Source: Hymenolepis diminuta (lineage: Eukaryota > Platyhelminthes > Cestoda > Cyclophyllidea > Hymenolepididae). From it: a stretch of DNA of 64,000 bases. The DNA lies in the NCBI GenBank assembly GCA_900708905.1, contig CAADRB010000124.1, forward strand, positions 35,253 to 99,252. The letters run 5' to 3'. Shown here piece after piece: positions 26,391-38,112 of the stretch. A model generated the notes under the pieces. It saw only the letters and a list, made by a program, of their open reading frames with translations. It was not told the DNA's origin and made no database searches. Position numbers and translations under genes: made by a program. The first letter of the stretch is position 1. Each line of letters starts with the position of its first letter.

Positions 26391-27966
26391 AGTCAATTTT
26401 TAGAATTTGAAGTTTGGAACATTGGGAGATTATGCAGAGAATTATTAATTATTAGAAAACAGCGAAAATCTTGTGAATTCCAAAATCGAATAAAGAATGA
26501 CTTTTTGATGTTCTGAATCTATTCTAAACAACTCCTCCCTATTTGACTGTTTTACCTTTATGTATTTAGTTTCAACCTTATCATTAAAAATTCAGAAAGA
26601 CTATTTTCTTCTTCAAGAATAGTAATGACAATTCTGATTATCATCAATCAAAGAAAGATCAAAAGGGCAAATAGTTCTTTTAAATTTTCCCATTTAATAA
26701 TTTTAGAAATGTCTGGATTTAGACATTTAAATCCTTTCCATCTTATTTTCCGATATCCGATTAGTTTACACATTAATAATCAGTCATTAAAATGACGAAT
26801 AAAATTTCCTTTTCTACTATTAGAATCACTTCATTCTTTCAAAACAAAGCGAATGTACTACTTAAATTTGGTTTGTGAGCGTATGAAATGTATTAAATTA
26901 AAAGACGGAAATCGAAGAAGATTCATTTTTAATCTGAGGCCGGTGTTCTTTGATGAAAGCAAATACTTCCGTTCTCAGGAGTATAGGTCGAAAATCATGA
27001 ATTAATCACGTTTCGGCAAGCGAGCAATCCCCAATTATTCAAGTGGTGTACTATAGTCTAAATAATAACACGTTCAAGCTTAAGTAGGCGTACCCTCTCA
27101 ATAAATGTATATGTAAAGACAGCTATAACAGATATGAAAATATTTTCCACTTCTGGTTGTTTATAGTGAGAAATATCTAGTTCTCAACTCAGAAACTGAA
27201 GATTTTTGTTGCACTTCGAAGCTGGTACATCAGCTCGAAGGTGCCTACAATTGTGCAATCATTTTTAAATGAATAAATCATAACGCCTCTTCATTTTCTT
27301 ATTAAGATAATAAAATTTTGTAGATAAAATTCGTTTACCAGAAAAAATATTATAAGGTTTACGATCCAGCAGACAACTTAAAATGTATAGTCGCAACATT
27401 ATAACTTTATTTTATCCAATGTATGGAAATTGTAGGAATTGGCCTTAAATCTTTAGCTTGTTGAAAAACCAAGGAGAAACTTGTATTTTGCCATACGTTT
27501 GCTGTATATGTTCCTAGCAATATTTTTTTAAGTATTGTCAAACCTAATTAAAACTGTTGGTGTTGAAAGTGATTTCGTTCAGCGATAAGAGACATCAAAA
27601 ATTTAACATCTATCAAATTCCAAATGAAATTCCTAACCCATCAGCAATGAACACAGATAGAAATGCAGATTGCTTCACAAACGAAATATTTTCAATTGTC
27701 CATATTTTTAATGAATAGAATGAAATGGATTTTTTCACGTTATTCGGAGACTAACATCAAAATGTTTATTAAGAATTATATATCTGTTTTTAGGAGATTA
27801 ATATACATATGTCTAATATCAGTAATCACAACTTCGGTACTCATCTCTGCCGATTCGGTATTCGAAATGACAGATCGTAGTTATGTCAACCCGAGGTGCT
27901 TGTTGGAAAGCATCTTTTCTTAAGTCTAACCAATCTTGAGTAAATCCAGTGAGAAAACAGAAAATA
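26391..27966. other. Non-coding, nothing recognised
   Basis: An 86-codon plus frame at 27663-27923 is AT-biased and lacks context. No other signal was seen. Confidence 0.5.
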
Positions 27967-27996
27967 TTTTTTTCTTTCTCTCTCTCACTCTTTCTC
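27967..27996 (+). repeat. Pyrimidine (CT-rich) tract
   Basis: About 30 bases are T or C with a single A, including a short CT repeat. It is a simple-sequence tract. Confidence 0.8.
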
Positions 27997-28445
27997 GGAT
28001 CTGAAAACCTCGTCCCATGTCATTGACGAGCGGACGGTCTTGCTTAAGAGGTTAAGGTGTGACATTTTCTTGCCATTAAGAGTGGCGCTGGGTGTGGCAC
28101 CTCGCAGAATTTTTCGCCTACAAAATCACCAGCGGCAAAGCGAAAGAAGAAAAAACACTTTTAAAACTACATTCAAATGAGTTCAAAAACAATGCAATAG
28201 TGTGATGGTTGATTCACTTGACGTAAATAGTTCAAAGGAAGATTAAATTTTATAGCGAGTAATAAGCAGACAATTATTTTTAAAAATCAATAGTTTCTAG
28301 AATGCGTTTTAGATATTGCATGAAATGTTAAAATATCATTTTTGCACTATAACTTTTCTGATCTTTAATAATTAAATTGGGCAGACATTCTCTTACCACT
28401 CGCTTCCCTCTTCCTAGTTAACCTATTACTTAAATTTAACTTTCA
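27997..28445. other. Non-coding; ends in a possible splice acceptor
   Basis: A GC-richer patch lies at about 28010-28140. The last 60 bases are pyrimidine-rich and end TTTAACTTTCAG, a good match to a 3' splice site immediately before the open frame that follows. Confidence 0.4.
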
Positions 28446-28889
28446 GTGATGTGCGAAATTAATATGGAGAGCATAGATTCGACTTTTAAATTGTCATTTA
28501 TTCTTTGCCATCCAACTAGTATCATCCTGCTAGTATTATACAAATATATACAATATAATATTATACAAATATTATCCAAATTAATCAACTCTTCACCAAG
28601 CCCTAAACTCCACAAATATGAATTTATTCAGGAAATCGGGAAAAAAATCCTAAAATTGGATTTTCAGAATATTGGAACACAAAGCAACGAACTCTATCAT
28701 TCAGTAAAAAGAAGCTTTCTGAATCAATTAAAGCAAGACTCTTTTGTACCCTGGTTTCATTATCAACCCATATTCACTCATTGGGCTGTTGCACTATCCT
28801 TCTTGTCTAAATTCATGCTTATTAATAAAACCTTAAATGTCTTTTTCACCATAGATAATAAATACTGGTACATACAAATATTCAAGTAA
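28446..28889 (+). other. Candidate exon or gene, 147 codons
   Basis: This is the second-longest ATG-containing frame in the window. Two initiating methionines (28449 and 28467) follow directly after a CAG acceptor-like site, and the frame ends at a stop just before 28890. The first 45 or so residues include a hydrophobic stretch (near residues 15-33) that could act as a membrane or signal anchor. The remainder is mixed, with K, D, E and a W-rich end (VPWFHYQP, near residues 100-107). No family is recognised. With stops at roughly 7% of codons here, a frame this long is expected about 0.2 times per window by chance, so it is suggestive only. Residue content leans to I, L, F, N and K, as random AT-rich DNA would give. 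Confidence 0.25.
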
Positions 28890-29510
28890 AATTTAAGGGG
28901 CAACATATGTCCCATTTTCTTTCGTTTTTAATAGCAAATTTAAGAGTTAGCCCCTCTTAAATTGCTTTAAACTGCTTTAAATGGAAATACTACTTATCTA
29001 CATGTAACAACCTGTTAACTTCTTATCCAAATTTCAATATCTAAGGCTTTATTTACGGAAGAATGTGACCTTTTAAAAACTATTAACCCTTTACTCCGAA
29101 AAATAACAATGCTCTCTAAAGGTATCGATGCAGAGACCTACTGAGTGTCTTCTCAGTTCTAAGTCTTCAGGCGGAGTTTATTAAGATTTATTATTCTGAT
29201 TGATAAAGAGATAGCGCTTAATGAATTCTCATGAGAATTTTCAACCACCTCACACCTCCTCCTTGTCTGAAATCGTAAATTGTGCTTCATACCAGAATTA
29301 CTTTTGCTTATCTTATCTAGGACCTGAATTTATTCTGCTAATTGCTTTCAATGAAATAGGGAACATTTTGGAGAAAAACTCCCCAAATGTAACCGAAATC
29401 GAATACTGTATTTAAGACCATACTTTGCAAAATATTAACCTTTTAATGAGTTCCACTAAGTTAAAAGCATCTTATCTAGTGGGAACTAATTGGTTAGGCT
29501 ATCAGAAGAG
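28890..29510. other. Non-coding with a small inverted repeat
   Basis: AATTTAAGGGGC (28890-28901) faces GCCCCTCTTAAATT (28950-28963), giving an imperfect 12-14 bp stem with a loop of about 50 bases. A 64-codon frame at 29221-29415 is not supported. Confidence 0.45.
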
Positions 29511-29579
29511 GCAACTTTATTGAGATGGCATGACCAGCCACTCAACCTAATATACTGCTCAATAACCTCTGAACACTGT
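29511..29579 (+). repeat. R1 fragment, copy c
   Basis: About 70 bases resemble the right end of repeat R1 (1575-1645 and 26295-26365). The shared block is GAGAT..CATGACCA(G/A)..A(C/G)TCAAC.TAAT followed by TCTGAACA. Only the end of the repeat is present. Confidence 0.4.
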
Positions 29580-29603
29580 AGAAATAAAATCATTCATAAA
29601 CGT

Positions 29604-29672
29604 GTGCACTGGTGGAGCAGTGGCTAACGTGCTCGTCTGTGCCAACGAATAACTGTGATTCAATGGCGTATA
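29604..29672 (+). mobile_element. tRNA-like SINE head S6
   Basis: It begins GCACTGGTGGAGCAGTGG, an A-box-like segment, followed by CTAACGTGCTCGTCTGTG and a weak B-box-like GTGATTCAATGGC. It matches the heads at 12.91 and 62.95 kb. No conserved body follows, so it is a 5' fragment. It sits 25 bp after a repeat R1 fragment. Confidence 0.5.
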
Positions 29673-30978
29673 AAAAGTCTATTCATGTTTTAAAATGTTT
29701 TAAGAAGCAGGCAAATATTTAATATAGGTACTTATTTTATGAACCAATTTCAAGATCTTACAATGTCATGTTTTAGAGTTCATCTTTTCCGCGTTTTCAT
29801 TAAGTAGTGATCCAGAGAAATTTATAACTGATTAATTTTTATTATACAAGGGATGAAGAAATACCTGGTATGAAAAAATACATATTCTATTCAGGTTATT
29901 TAAACCAATAATTAAAATGGATTTCGATAATATCTGTCTTGATAAAATGATACATTATTAAAGTATTTGCTATAATGACTTATTTTAAACTTATATGATC
30001 CTTTATGCACTTACTGTTTGGATTAAGCCTTCAGATCTGATTAATCAGCAGTAGAATCCAAGATAAAGAGATAGGTTGCTTCATTGCTCATCTTTAATCG
30101 TAATTTGTTCGTCCAATTTTATCCTGTTGTTTGTGCTCTTCGTACAGTAGTACGTACGACTCATTGCCCCCCTCCCTCCTCCTCTTCGGTTTACATCGAC
30201 GCGAAATAGAACCCCTCCCTTATTTAAACTCCAACTTATTGGCTCATTCTATCTCTTCCAACCAGAACCCCCAAATTAAGTCAAATGCGATTTAGAAACT
30301 CGGGTTTATAAAAATGATAATCTACGACTAATATTTTTATTCAATGCAAAATGTCAAATGCGCTATATATAGTGGAAATATTTATTTAACAACTGACGTT
30401 TATGATGTACTTTAAATTATTAATTAGGATGCTATTGTCTCTTAAATTTTCCTATTAAGTGAAGCAAATTTAAGAAAGTAAATCTTTCGTTTTTCAACTG
30501 GAAGCCTATATTTGTACTACAAAACTCCTCATTTAAAAAATAACTAAACGACTGCCAGTCATTCCTAGACTGCCACTCACTGCAGTGAGATAAGAATGTC
30601 ACTTATGAAAGATAAAAGATATTGTAAAGAATATTGCAATTTCGATAACTCTAACTGACAGCCTGTTTTTATAGCGTAATCTCCTCCAGTTATTTATAAC
30701 TGTCCTCTACTCAGTACTCAAGAATCATTACAACCAGAAGCAAAATAATTAATTATAGAGATTAATTGTTTGCGACTGTCACTTTCTTGCCATCCTCGAG
30801 AGAAGAAACAGAAATCGCAATTAGTCGTATGAATTGTCTATTACTTGAAGAGAAAACCTCTATCTTGAAATCTTAGTCCTTTTTTTTAAATAATTCAGTA
30901 TGGGGACTTTTTCTAAACTCCTTCCTCTGCCAATACTGTGACGCGTTTCTAGTAGCTTGATCTACTATTAACCAATCC
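29673..30978. other. Non-coding; pyrimidine-rich cluster
   Basis: A C/T-rich stretch at 30167-30190 and further C-runs to 30268 form a loose cluster, with loops too long for a tight quadruplex. The alternating GTACGTACG near 30150 is partly palindromic. No gene was seen. Confidence 0.5.
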
Positions 30979-31262
30979 ACATTATTATTAGTATCGTTTA
31001 AATTACAGCTCAAGACAATACGCAATTTTTCATCTTGGGAAGCAACTGAAATCAGGTAACAGTAAAGTCCAGTAAGGGATAATGAGAGGGAATCAAAAGA
31101 ACCTTACTTCCATTATAATTTTTGGATTTGAGTTACACAATATTTACTTAATTTCAATTCCGTTATCCGTCTCCTAGATCAATAGGTATATTCTTGTCCA
31201 CAATGTTCAGTGCTTATTGACCCACTGATTAATTAATATGACCAGTCAGATCACTTCAGTTC
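30979..31262 (+). repeat. Dispersed repeat R2, copy b
   Basis: This is the partner of 18888-19183, in the same orientation and about 12.1 kb downstream. The frame found in copy a is broken here. Confidence 0.65.
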
Positions 31263-33540
31263 ATATGTTCTTGAGAAGGCCGATAAAGCTAGTTGATTTT
31301 ATACGGTCTTAAGAAACTCATATGATCTTAATATCAGAGCTGAGGTAGCCATAAAACTAATTCTTCTTAAATACAATGCTTTTCTATGTGTACCTAGTTA
31401 CATATCCCCATCTTTTGAAATACTTTTCTCCTAAATATCTTGAGGGTTTCCACTCTCAATCAGGTTTATTATTTTATTTAAATTTTGGCTAGCCAGATCT
31501 TATCGTTTCGGATTTCATATATTTACAGTGTTAAATCATGACTCATTAGTTTCACTACATTACTAAGTGTTAGATGTAAGTGAATGGAGATTTCCATTTC
31601 ACTGATTGGCAATCCATCTTGTTGCAGATATTCTCTGTGGCACTTCAATGACACAAGTGAACATCTGTTGTGATTGTTCCTTTCAATCGCATGTGCAATT
31701 CTTAATAAAACCTTCTATTCATGTAAATTATTTAAGCCTGATTCTAATTTCAGGCTTAAGATTTTATATCATAACTGCAAAGTTTTCCTTTATCTTGAGA
31801 AATGGTTATATTTAAAAAAGATCGACTTAAAAAATCTAATAAATTATGGTTAAGTATTTGTAAATTAAATTGTACTAAATCTTACCAGCATATCAAAGGA
31901 CATCTTGACTGCTTTTCAAGAGTTTTGGCATTTGTCTTTTAGCAAACATTTGTCTCGATTATCTCTTATCGGGTGTAATAGCTGGGTAGATTAATATATG
32001 CCAAGTGTGGTATATGTTTCTCTTAAATATCACATATTTGGCTTCCCAGACCTGGATACCCACTAGCCCCTTCCTGACAAGTAATTAATCACATTTTTCA
32101 AACATATTTACTTTTTAAGTTATTTTCCAATGCCATGGCCATGACTTATTACTGTCGATGATAAGGTAACATGAAACTTAAGCTTTGGGGTCCAGACAAA
32201 GAGTATTAGTCATTGTGGTAGTGAACATCACGTAATGTGGTTATTTTAATCGTTTGCTCATTCATTAGGAGTTGAATGACTAGGTTAAGGTTCTCAATGA
32301 TATCATTAATAGGGTGGTCTCTACTGCTTGAATTTACCAAGGATAGTTGAGCAAATTAAATTTCTTCATACCTACCACTGACTTCTTATGTAATATATGC
32401 TTTGAAGGACCTTTTACCACAATAGTGTGCCGACCTATGATGACTAAACACAGATTACTACCACCAAGTGGACAGTCTTCAGATAAAAACATAAAAATGG
32501 TTCGTGAATCTCCCGGATTTGATTTGTGCATTCATAAGTTAGCCATCCAGTCAATATCTAAGAATCTCAAAACTTCTGTAAACATTTATCGATCTCTATA
32601 TTCAAAATATTCTATGAACTATTTATTTTACTGTAATTAATTGTATGGTCACTACGGCTTTTACCTTATGGAACAGATGTATCAATATTACTTTGTCCAT
32701 TTTATGCACTATCCTTTGGAATGAAAAACTGTATTTTCCACCGAGAACTCCGCTTCAAGATAAAAGATAGATATTAATTTAGGACGTTATTTTGCTACAT
32801 TGCTTATTATATTTAAATGGACCGGCTACTGAATTCAGAAACCTAATTGATCCTGGAAACAATATACAAACTTTTATTTATGAAGGCGTGTCCCAAGCGA
32901 GGCATTTACGTGAACTTTTGCTGTCTATTCAAAACACATTCATTGATCGGATCGGATTAACCTGCACGGGTTAGACCTGGTAAATTTAAGGATGGCATAA
33001 TGATTTTTTTCTTCCCTAAATGTTTTATTGAAAATGCCATACCTGGGTGAGTTTAAGGATACTAAATATCAGTCTAACTTATTTTTATAAGCATGATTAT
33101 ATTTAAGGTTTTCTCCCATTAGAGGCAGCTTAAAGCCAAATCCTACATCTTGTCGAAATTCCTCTATTTTTCCTCTAGATTTTAAGCCGTCTAATCTTTG
33201 AAATTGTCTTCATCTCTTTACTAATTTATAAAGAAGTAGAAGAACAAATGATCACTTTAAAACGTCAAATCAAATTTCAGTTCTGCCACAGTAATTCCAG
33301 ATGAACTTTCGCCTAATAAGCCAGTTATTCTTCAATTAAAACTGTGCACTTTTCCCGACTTAATTGACCTTTTACCACTGAATGTGTCATTGAATTTAGT
33401 ATCCGTGAGCCAGACGAGACACATATTTCATTATGTGTGTCAACGGGTTTTCCACGAAGCAATTATGATGCTGGTGTGCGAAATGCTGATGTGTTGTTGA
33501 AGTGATTCATAACTGCTTCTTCGGTCTGAATTGGAAATTA
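31263..33540. other. Non-coding, nothing firm
   Basis: Overlapping frames on both strands at 32334-32640 have 65 (-) and 97 (+) codons. The plus one includes a C-x2-C pair but no zinc-binding pattern completes. A small imperfect duplication (CCTGG..TTTAAGGAT) lies at 32976-33060. Confidence 0.45.
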
Positions 33541-33591
33541 CCCCCTGGGGACGCAGCGGTTACTAATTTCGTAGGCAGTGGCAACTCCTAA
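33541..33591 (+). mobile_element. Possible SINE-head relic
   Basis: GGGGACGCAGCGGTTACTAATTT at about 33547-33569 resembles the A-box end of the tRNA-like heads (compare GTGACGCAGTG at 34.93 kb). No B box or body is recognisable. A perfect CRE palindrome TGACGTCA follows at 33611-33618. Confidence 0.25.
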
Positions 33592-34924
33592 TTTATTTCG
33601 CTCCGGTCTTTGACGTCAGCAAGTGTTTGTACACTTAGAAAGGGGAAATAAACTCTGTAATAAAAGGGGGCAATAAAAAAGCTCTTAGTCGTTATAATGG
33701 TTATTAAGCAGATTAAGGACAGAGCTTACTCCACCTACCCTGGAAGTATTAATTTTCACTCTTCTACGACTATAAATCAATATTGATTGTTTTTGCAGTA
33801 AGTGAAAACTAAGCCTAACCGGAGACTAAATTAGCACTAACTCTTTGATTTGTTTGTTTTGACAAATTCATCAAAAGTATTTCTTTTTAAGAACAGTATG
33901 GATATTAAGACATGATATAAACTTTACAAATTTTGTAGAATTAAATAAGTACCTATGTCAGTGAAATCCGAAGGATTGTGTTTAGTCTGTGTCTGGACAA
34001 TGATATGACCCACAGTGCACAATCTTGACTATTAAGAAAATAATTTTTTCATATTAAAAGAACTGAGACTTTTAAATTCGCTCCATAGATGTGCAATTTT
34101 TCAAGTAAGTAAACAGAATGAAAATATCACCATGAATTGAAGAATTGGAGAGGCTATTATATATTTAATTTTAAACTAAAATATCTGTCAAATTATCACC
34201 TACGTATTGGTATGAAGTTGATTTTTTGGCGTAGCCTCTCCCAATCTACTTTTGCCAACAATTAAACTTATTTAAAAAGCATACTTCGAAATAAAGACCT
34301 TCGCTCTCGAAAATAGGAATCTAGTGACTGTTAAAAAGTTAATAACTATTAGATTGATCTGTACATGAGTCAGGTTTATAGCTATAATTCACCTACCCTG
34401 GAATATGAATTTGTACTCTCGTATAAGAAGAAAATAATATCGATTTCACATAATCTGTATATTTATGAATTATAATCGGATAGAGGACTAACTATCTCGT
34501 TGACCCGATCGTTCAAGTGAATGTATTAAAATTAATATTTACAGGAAAATTGGACTAGAATTCAAATTTAAATAAGCTTTCGAACGCGTTCTGAAGTTGA
34601 AGCAGTCAATCTCGTTTTACCTTTTTGTTTCAGTTGCTTATACGTGTAGGCTACAATTTGTAGCATAAGGATGTCTTGATTTTTGGGCTTCGACACCCCT
34701 AAAAATCAGTTGATAGCTTTTCCCTCTTGACAGACAATTTATTTCTTTCAGAATTCTAGTGAGGTAAGGCTCATGGCATTCTAGATTCAATTTATACCCT
34801 CGTTCATGGCAAACCGGTCTATTTTGCTATTTTGCTTGTTTAGATGCCATGTAAAACTTACAGAAGCTTTTTGTATTTTCCTGAGTGATAGCAATAAAAA
34901 TAATATTACTGGTGTAATATTGTA
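33592..34924. other. Non-coding, nothing recognised
   Basis: Apart from the CRE-like octamer at 33611, I see no gene or repeat. Confidence 0.5.
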
Positions 34925-35100
34925 CGCTGGTGACGCAGTGAACACCATGTAAGGCCTGCCAAGTCAGAGGCCACCCGACAAATTTCCATTAGTGTGAGTA
35001 GCCAACCGCTCTAATTAATTTCGGTCTAAAAGAGAGGTAGTGGAATATGAGTTTCTTGTTAGAGCGTTTACAGAATCCCTTCTTTCTACCCAGTTCAAAT
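34925..35100 (+). mobile_element. SINE-like element S2
   Basis: The head begins CGCTGGTGACGCAGTG. The body from about 35030 (AGAGAGGTAGTGGAATATGAGTTTCTTGTTAGAG..) aligns with S1 and closely with S3 at 54.70 kb. The middle is degraded and the B box is not clear. The right end is near the pyrimidine-rich TTCTTTCTACCCAGTT. Confidence 0.55.
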
Positions 35101-35120
35101 GTTGAGAAAACTTCTTCCAA

Positions 35121-35330
35121 TCAAATCGGGAATTTTTTTAACTCTCGGTTGTTAGGCACACAGACATAATCTGAAACTGGCAGATAGTGATCGTATCGGT
35201 CAGTGTCAATCAATGTCATACTATCAGTCAATGGACAACTCTTTTCCGCCGTTAAAGAAAATTGTGTGCTTGAAAAATCACCAGAAAATTGCCTTCCAAT
35301 GATTTTAGGGGTGACTGAAAATATACCCAA
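35121..35330 (-). other. Candidate exon, minus strand
   Basis: This open frame of about 69 codons on the minus strand opens through an acceptor-like TATTTTCAG (AG ends at 35315). Downstream of it lie 64 residues with a mixed composition, for example ..TDRYDHYLPVSDYVCVPNN... No domain is recognised. It lies about 165 bp downstream of another minus frame (35495-35797), so the two might be exons of one gene, but no good donor links them. Chance remains likely. Confidence 0.15.
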
Positions 35331-35494
35331 ATTATTGTCTATTTATTCCGACTAGCTGAATTAAGGTTATTTTAAACTATAGTCCTTAGATGAAATTTAA
35401 ACTGATAGATTAATAAAATTGATCGAAAATAGTTTAAATAAAATAGTCATCAATTTTTCCTTCGTTTTAATTAGTGGCATGCATTTAGAACGGT
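35331..35494. other. Spacer between two minus-strand frames
   Basis: AT-rich sequence with an acceptor-like end on the minus strand. No other signal. Confidence 0.4.
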
Positions 35495-35797
35495 TTAAGC
35501 ATATTTGTGGTCAATCAAATGAAAAAATGTTTCCTCTTTTGTCAAACACTTAACTGAAGTCATCATTTCTACTTCAGAAAAAACCCTGGCATTTTGACAG
35601 GAATGCACTCTAGTGTGTTCCAACCTCGACGTGATTTCAACTACAATGAAAAAGTACTGGGAGATTTCCATTTCAATTATGCAGTTTTTTGTGTGATAGA
35701 TGACAAACGTGACCCAATGATCAGATGATGAAAATTCATCAGCGTGCATTCCACTGAATAATTGCCACGACAATCCCAATGTATCTAGTGGTACCAT
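35495..35797 (-). other. Candidate exon, minus strand, 100 codons
   Basis: The frame has an ATG start and about a quarter of its codons begin with G, more than the local base content would give. Residues are varied, with D, E, H, C and W and few poly-K or poly-N stretches. No family is recognised. Frames of about 100 codons are expected a few times per window by chance. Confidence 0.2.
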
Positions 35798-36593
35798 ATG
35801 ATGAAGTTAGTCATTTAGTTATTTCGATTTTATTGGCCATTTCGGCATCAATACGAGCGTTGATTTGATCAGCATGCATCCAGCTTTAATTTGGCTCTTA
35901 ACTTCAATTTGAAATGACCATATAAAATTATATTAAGTACATAAGCTGTCTAAGGAAATATATAGTCCTCAGTATTGCGTTTGCTGGAGGAAGGGGCAAA
36001 ATTAGAAGACTTCCATTTGGAAAATCAAGATTCTCGTAATGTGGGATATGGGAAGTAGGTGAGATCGTTTAGAATTCAGTTGAAAGAAAAAGTTTACTGA
36101 AAGCCATTTTCACGAATTGGGTCTGCATTCATATACATACTGGCTTTCTCATAATTCACAAAGCAGCTGTAATTTGTTTAAAGTCCAAACCTTGAATTTC
36201 ATATCATTCTTGGGCTGTGTGCATGAACCGATCTCATTCTCTTAGTTTATTATCGGTCAATTAGTAAAATAAACATCCGACGTTAGATCTACTCCCCAAA
36301 CGACTTTGAGTTACTGCAACATATGTGCTTTCTGTTCTTTTCTTACATCATGATTTCAGGTTAAGTTCTCGTAACAAAGATTAAAGTTTGCAGGTCAGTC
36401 TTAACTCTGTGAATAGTTTTGAAAATTGTTTTCTTCCCGTTTTAGTATTGAGTTGTCACGTTATATGGATAAATAATAATTCGCTATTGAAAAATGCTTT
36501 TTATGAAATAGGGCATTGAGAAACCAGCCACAAACCTTTGCCTAAATAAAGTTAATTCAAAAGTCTTAATTTAATGAACTATCGAAATGTAAT
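35798..36593. other. Non-coding, nothing recognised
   Basis: No repeat partner or open frame of note. Confidence 0.5.
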
Positions 36594-37240
36594 TTTTCTT
36601 ACAAAACTCAGGAAAAATTCTTAAGAACTGTTACACCCTGAAAATGGATCTTGATTTAATTTGCAACACTTTAAAATACATTTGTTCGCAATTCGAAAAA
36701 GTTTCTTATTCGTTCAGCACGCCATTCTACTTTCAAGATTTCAACTATTTGGGCGCCGTTAGCTATAGGTTTGGGCTAAAGGATATTCTCAAAAGTCCCA
36801 AAACAGCCCTAGTTAAAAGCCAAAACTTTAACTGGACTGCGATATCCTGCACATCCATGCGACCACAAGACCAAGTTTCATCCAGGGTAAACATAGATTT
36901 GTGTTCTTTGTGTTTCTAATTCGTGCTTCAGTACCTGGAGCAAACGCCTTCCTCCTTCCCGAAATAGCGCGATTTATCATCCACTCAAGTTCGCACATGC
37001 TCACACTATAAAGAACCTTACAACCCTTCCAGCTTTCGTAAACAAGCCAAATCAACAAAAATGATCCACCCTTCCTTTGTCTCAAGGGGAATAAAAAAAT
37101 CCTCCAGAGGAGTGGTTAAAATTAGTCATAATCTAACTAGTTCAAACCACCACCTTTTCTGTGTGATTATTAGTCGCGTTTTACCGCATGAAAATTGCTT
37201 ACCACAGTGGTTATTGATCATCTCATCTTTTCGCAGCTGA
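36594..37240 (+). pseudogene. Possible decayed coding frame with two stops
   Basis: One reading frame is open from 36594 to a stop at 37238-37240, broken only by TAA 36917-36919 and TAG 36965-36967. About 14-15 stops would be expected in 215 random codons at this composition. The ATG at 36644 has a favourable context (AAAATGG). A donor-like AGG|GTAAAC lies at 36884-36892, before the first stop, so the first part could instead be a real initial exon of 81 codons. The final 90-codon segment is rich in S, H and K. The region is richer in C on the plus strand, which lowers stop density and weakens the case. An 85-codon minus frame (36828-37085) overlaps. No protein family is recognised, and the last part includes a possible tRNA-like remnant at 37108-37154. 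Confidence 0.3.
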
Positions 37241-38032
37241 GAAAATCATTAATAAGGTCAGATATGCCTCAAGATGTAAATAGTCGTTGTACGAAATTGA
37301 TAATCTAATTTCCTTAGGCTAAGTCAAACATCTGGTCATTTCCGGCCGTGTATTAAACTAGTGTGTATTATTTTAATAAAATTTTACATTGCGTTAGTAA
37401 AGTGGGCTTAAAATTAGCGTAATTTAACAGAATTTCAATCCGTATAGCAAATGAATTCGTCCCTAGTGCAAATCATCTGACCTAACCCAGTGATCATGAT
37501 TACCTTAATTTAGGAAAACTAGAGAGAAATAGATAAGATTTAGTGTTAAAGATTCGCAGAAAAGTACATAGAGGTGGGATCGAATTGATACAATATTCAA
37601 TTTCATCAGATATTTTCACGTGAATGGAAGGAAATAAAGTTATTTCGCTCTACTTTCCCCATTGTTCGGAATTGTACTCTTCTTTATGGAACATTAGGGA
37701 TGCAAAAGTGGAACACTCTCCAATTGTCCAATATAATTGCCTTCCTCGATTGTTATTGTAAATTGATACGGAATTTATAATAATTAATTAATGAACAAGA
37801 TACGGCCATTAATTTAATTGTGGATATGATAGCATAGAGATTGTCTAGTTTTCATTTAATTCCATTAACCTCTAAGACTGTCCTTTTTCCCGAACGGAAA
37901 CATGGACAGTAGGAATGTTTTTAATTCGTAGGAAGGTATAGATGTTCTGGTTTTTCAATTTTGCACACTAATAAATAAGCAACTTCCTCCCGTCTTTGTT
38001 CGGATCTGTTGCTTTAAGTATTTCCTTTTCAA
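37241..38032. other. Non-coding, nothing recognised
   Basis: AT-rich sequence with no frame or repeat of note. Confidence 0.5.
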
Positions 38033-38112
38033 GGTCAGGCGGGAACCAATCCCGATGGGACAGTGAACTGCTAGGGCGTGTCATGGAGATGCTAAACTCC
38101 TGACTTCCCCTT
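38033..38112. other. GC-richer patch, unknown
   Basis: About 80 bp of GC-richer sequence contains GGCGGGAACCAATCCCGAT and CTAGGGCGTGTC. It may be a fragment of a repeat. No frame or tRNA fold was found. Confidence 0.3.

Noticed and set aside
32334..32640. Overlapping frames with a C-x2-C pair suggestive of a RING finger
   Set aside because: No further Cys/His ligands appear at RING or other zinc-finger spacing.
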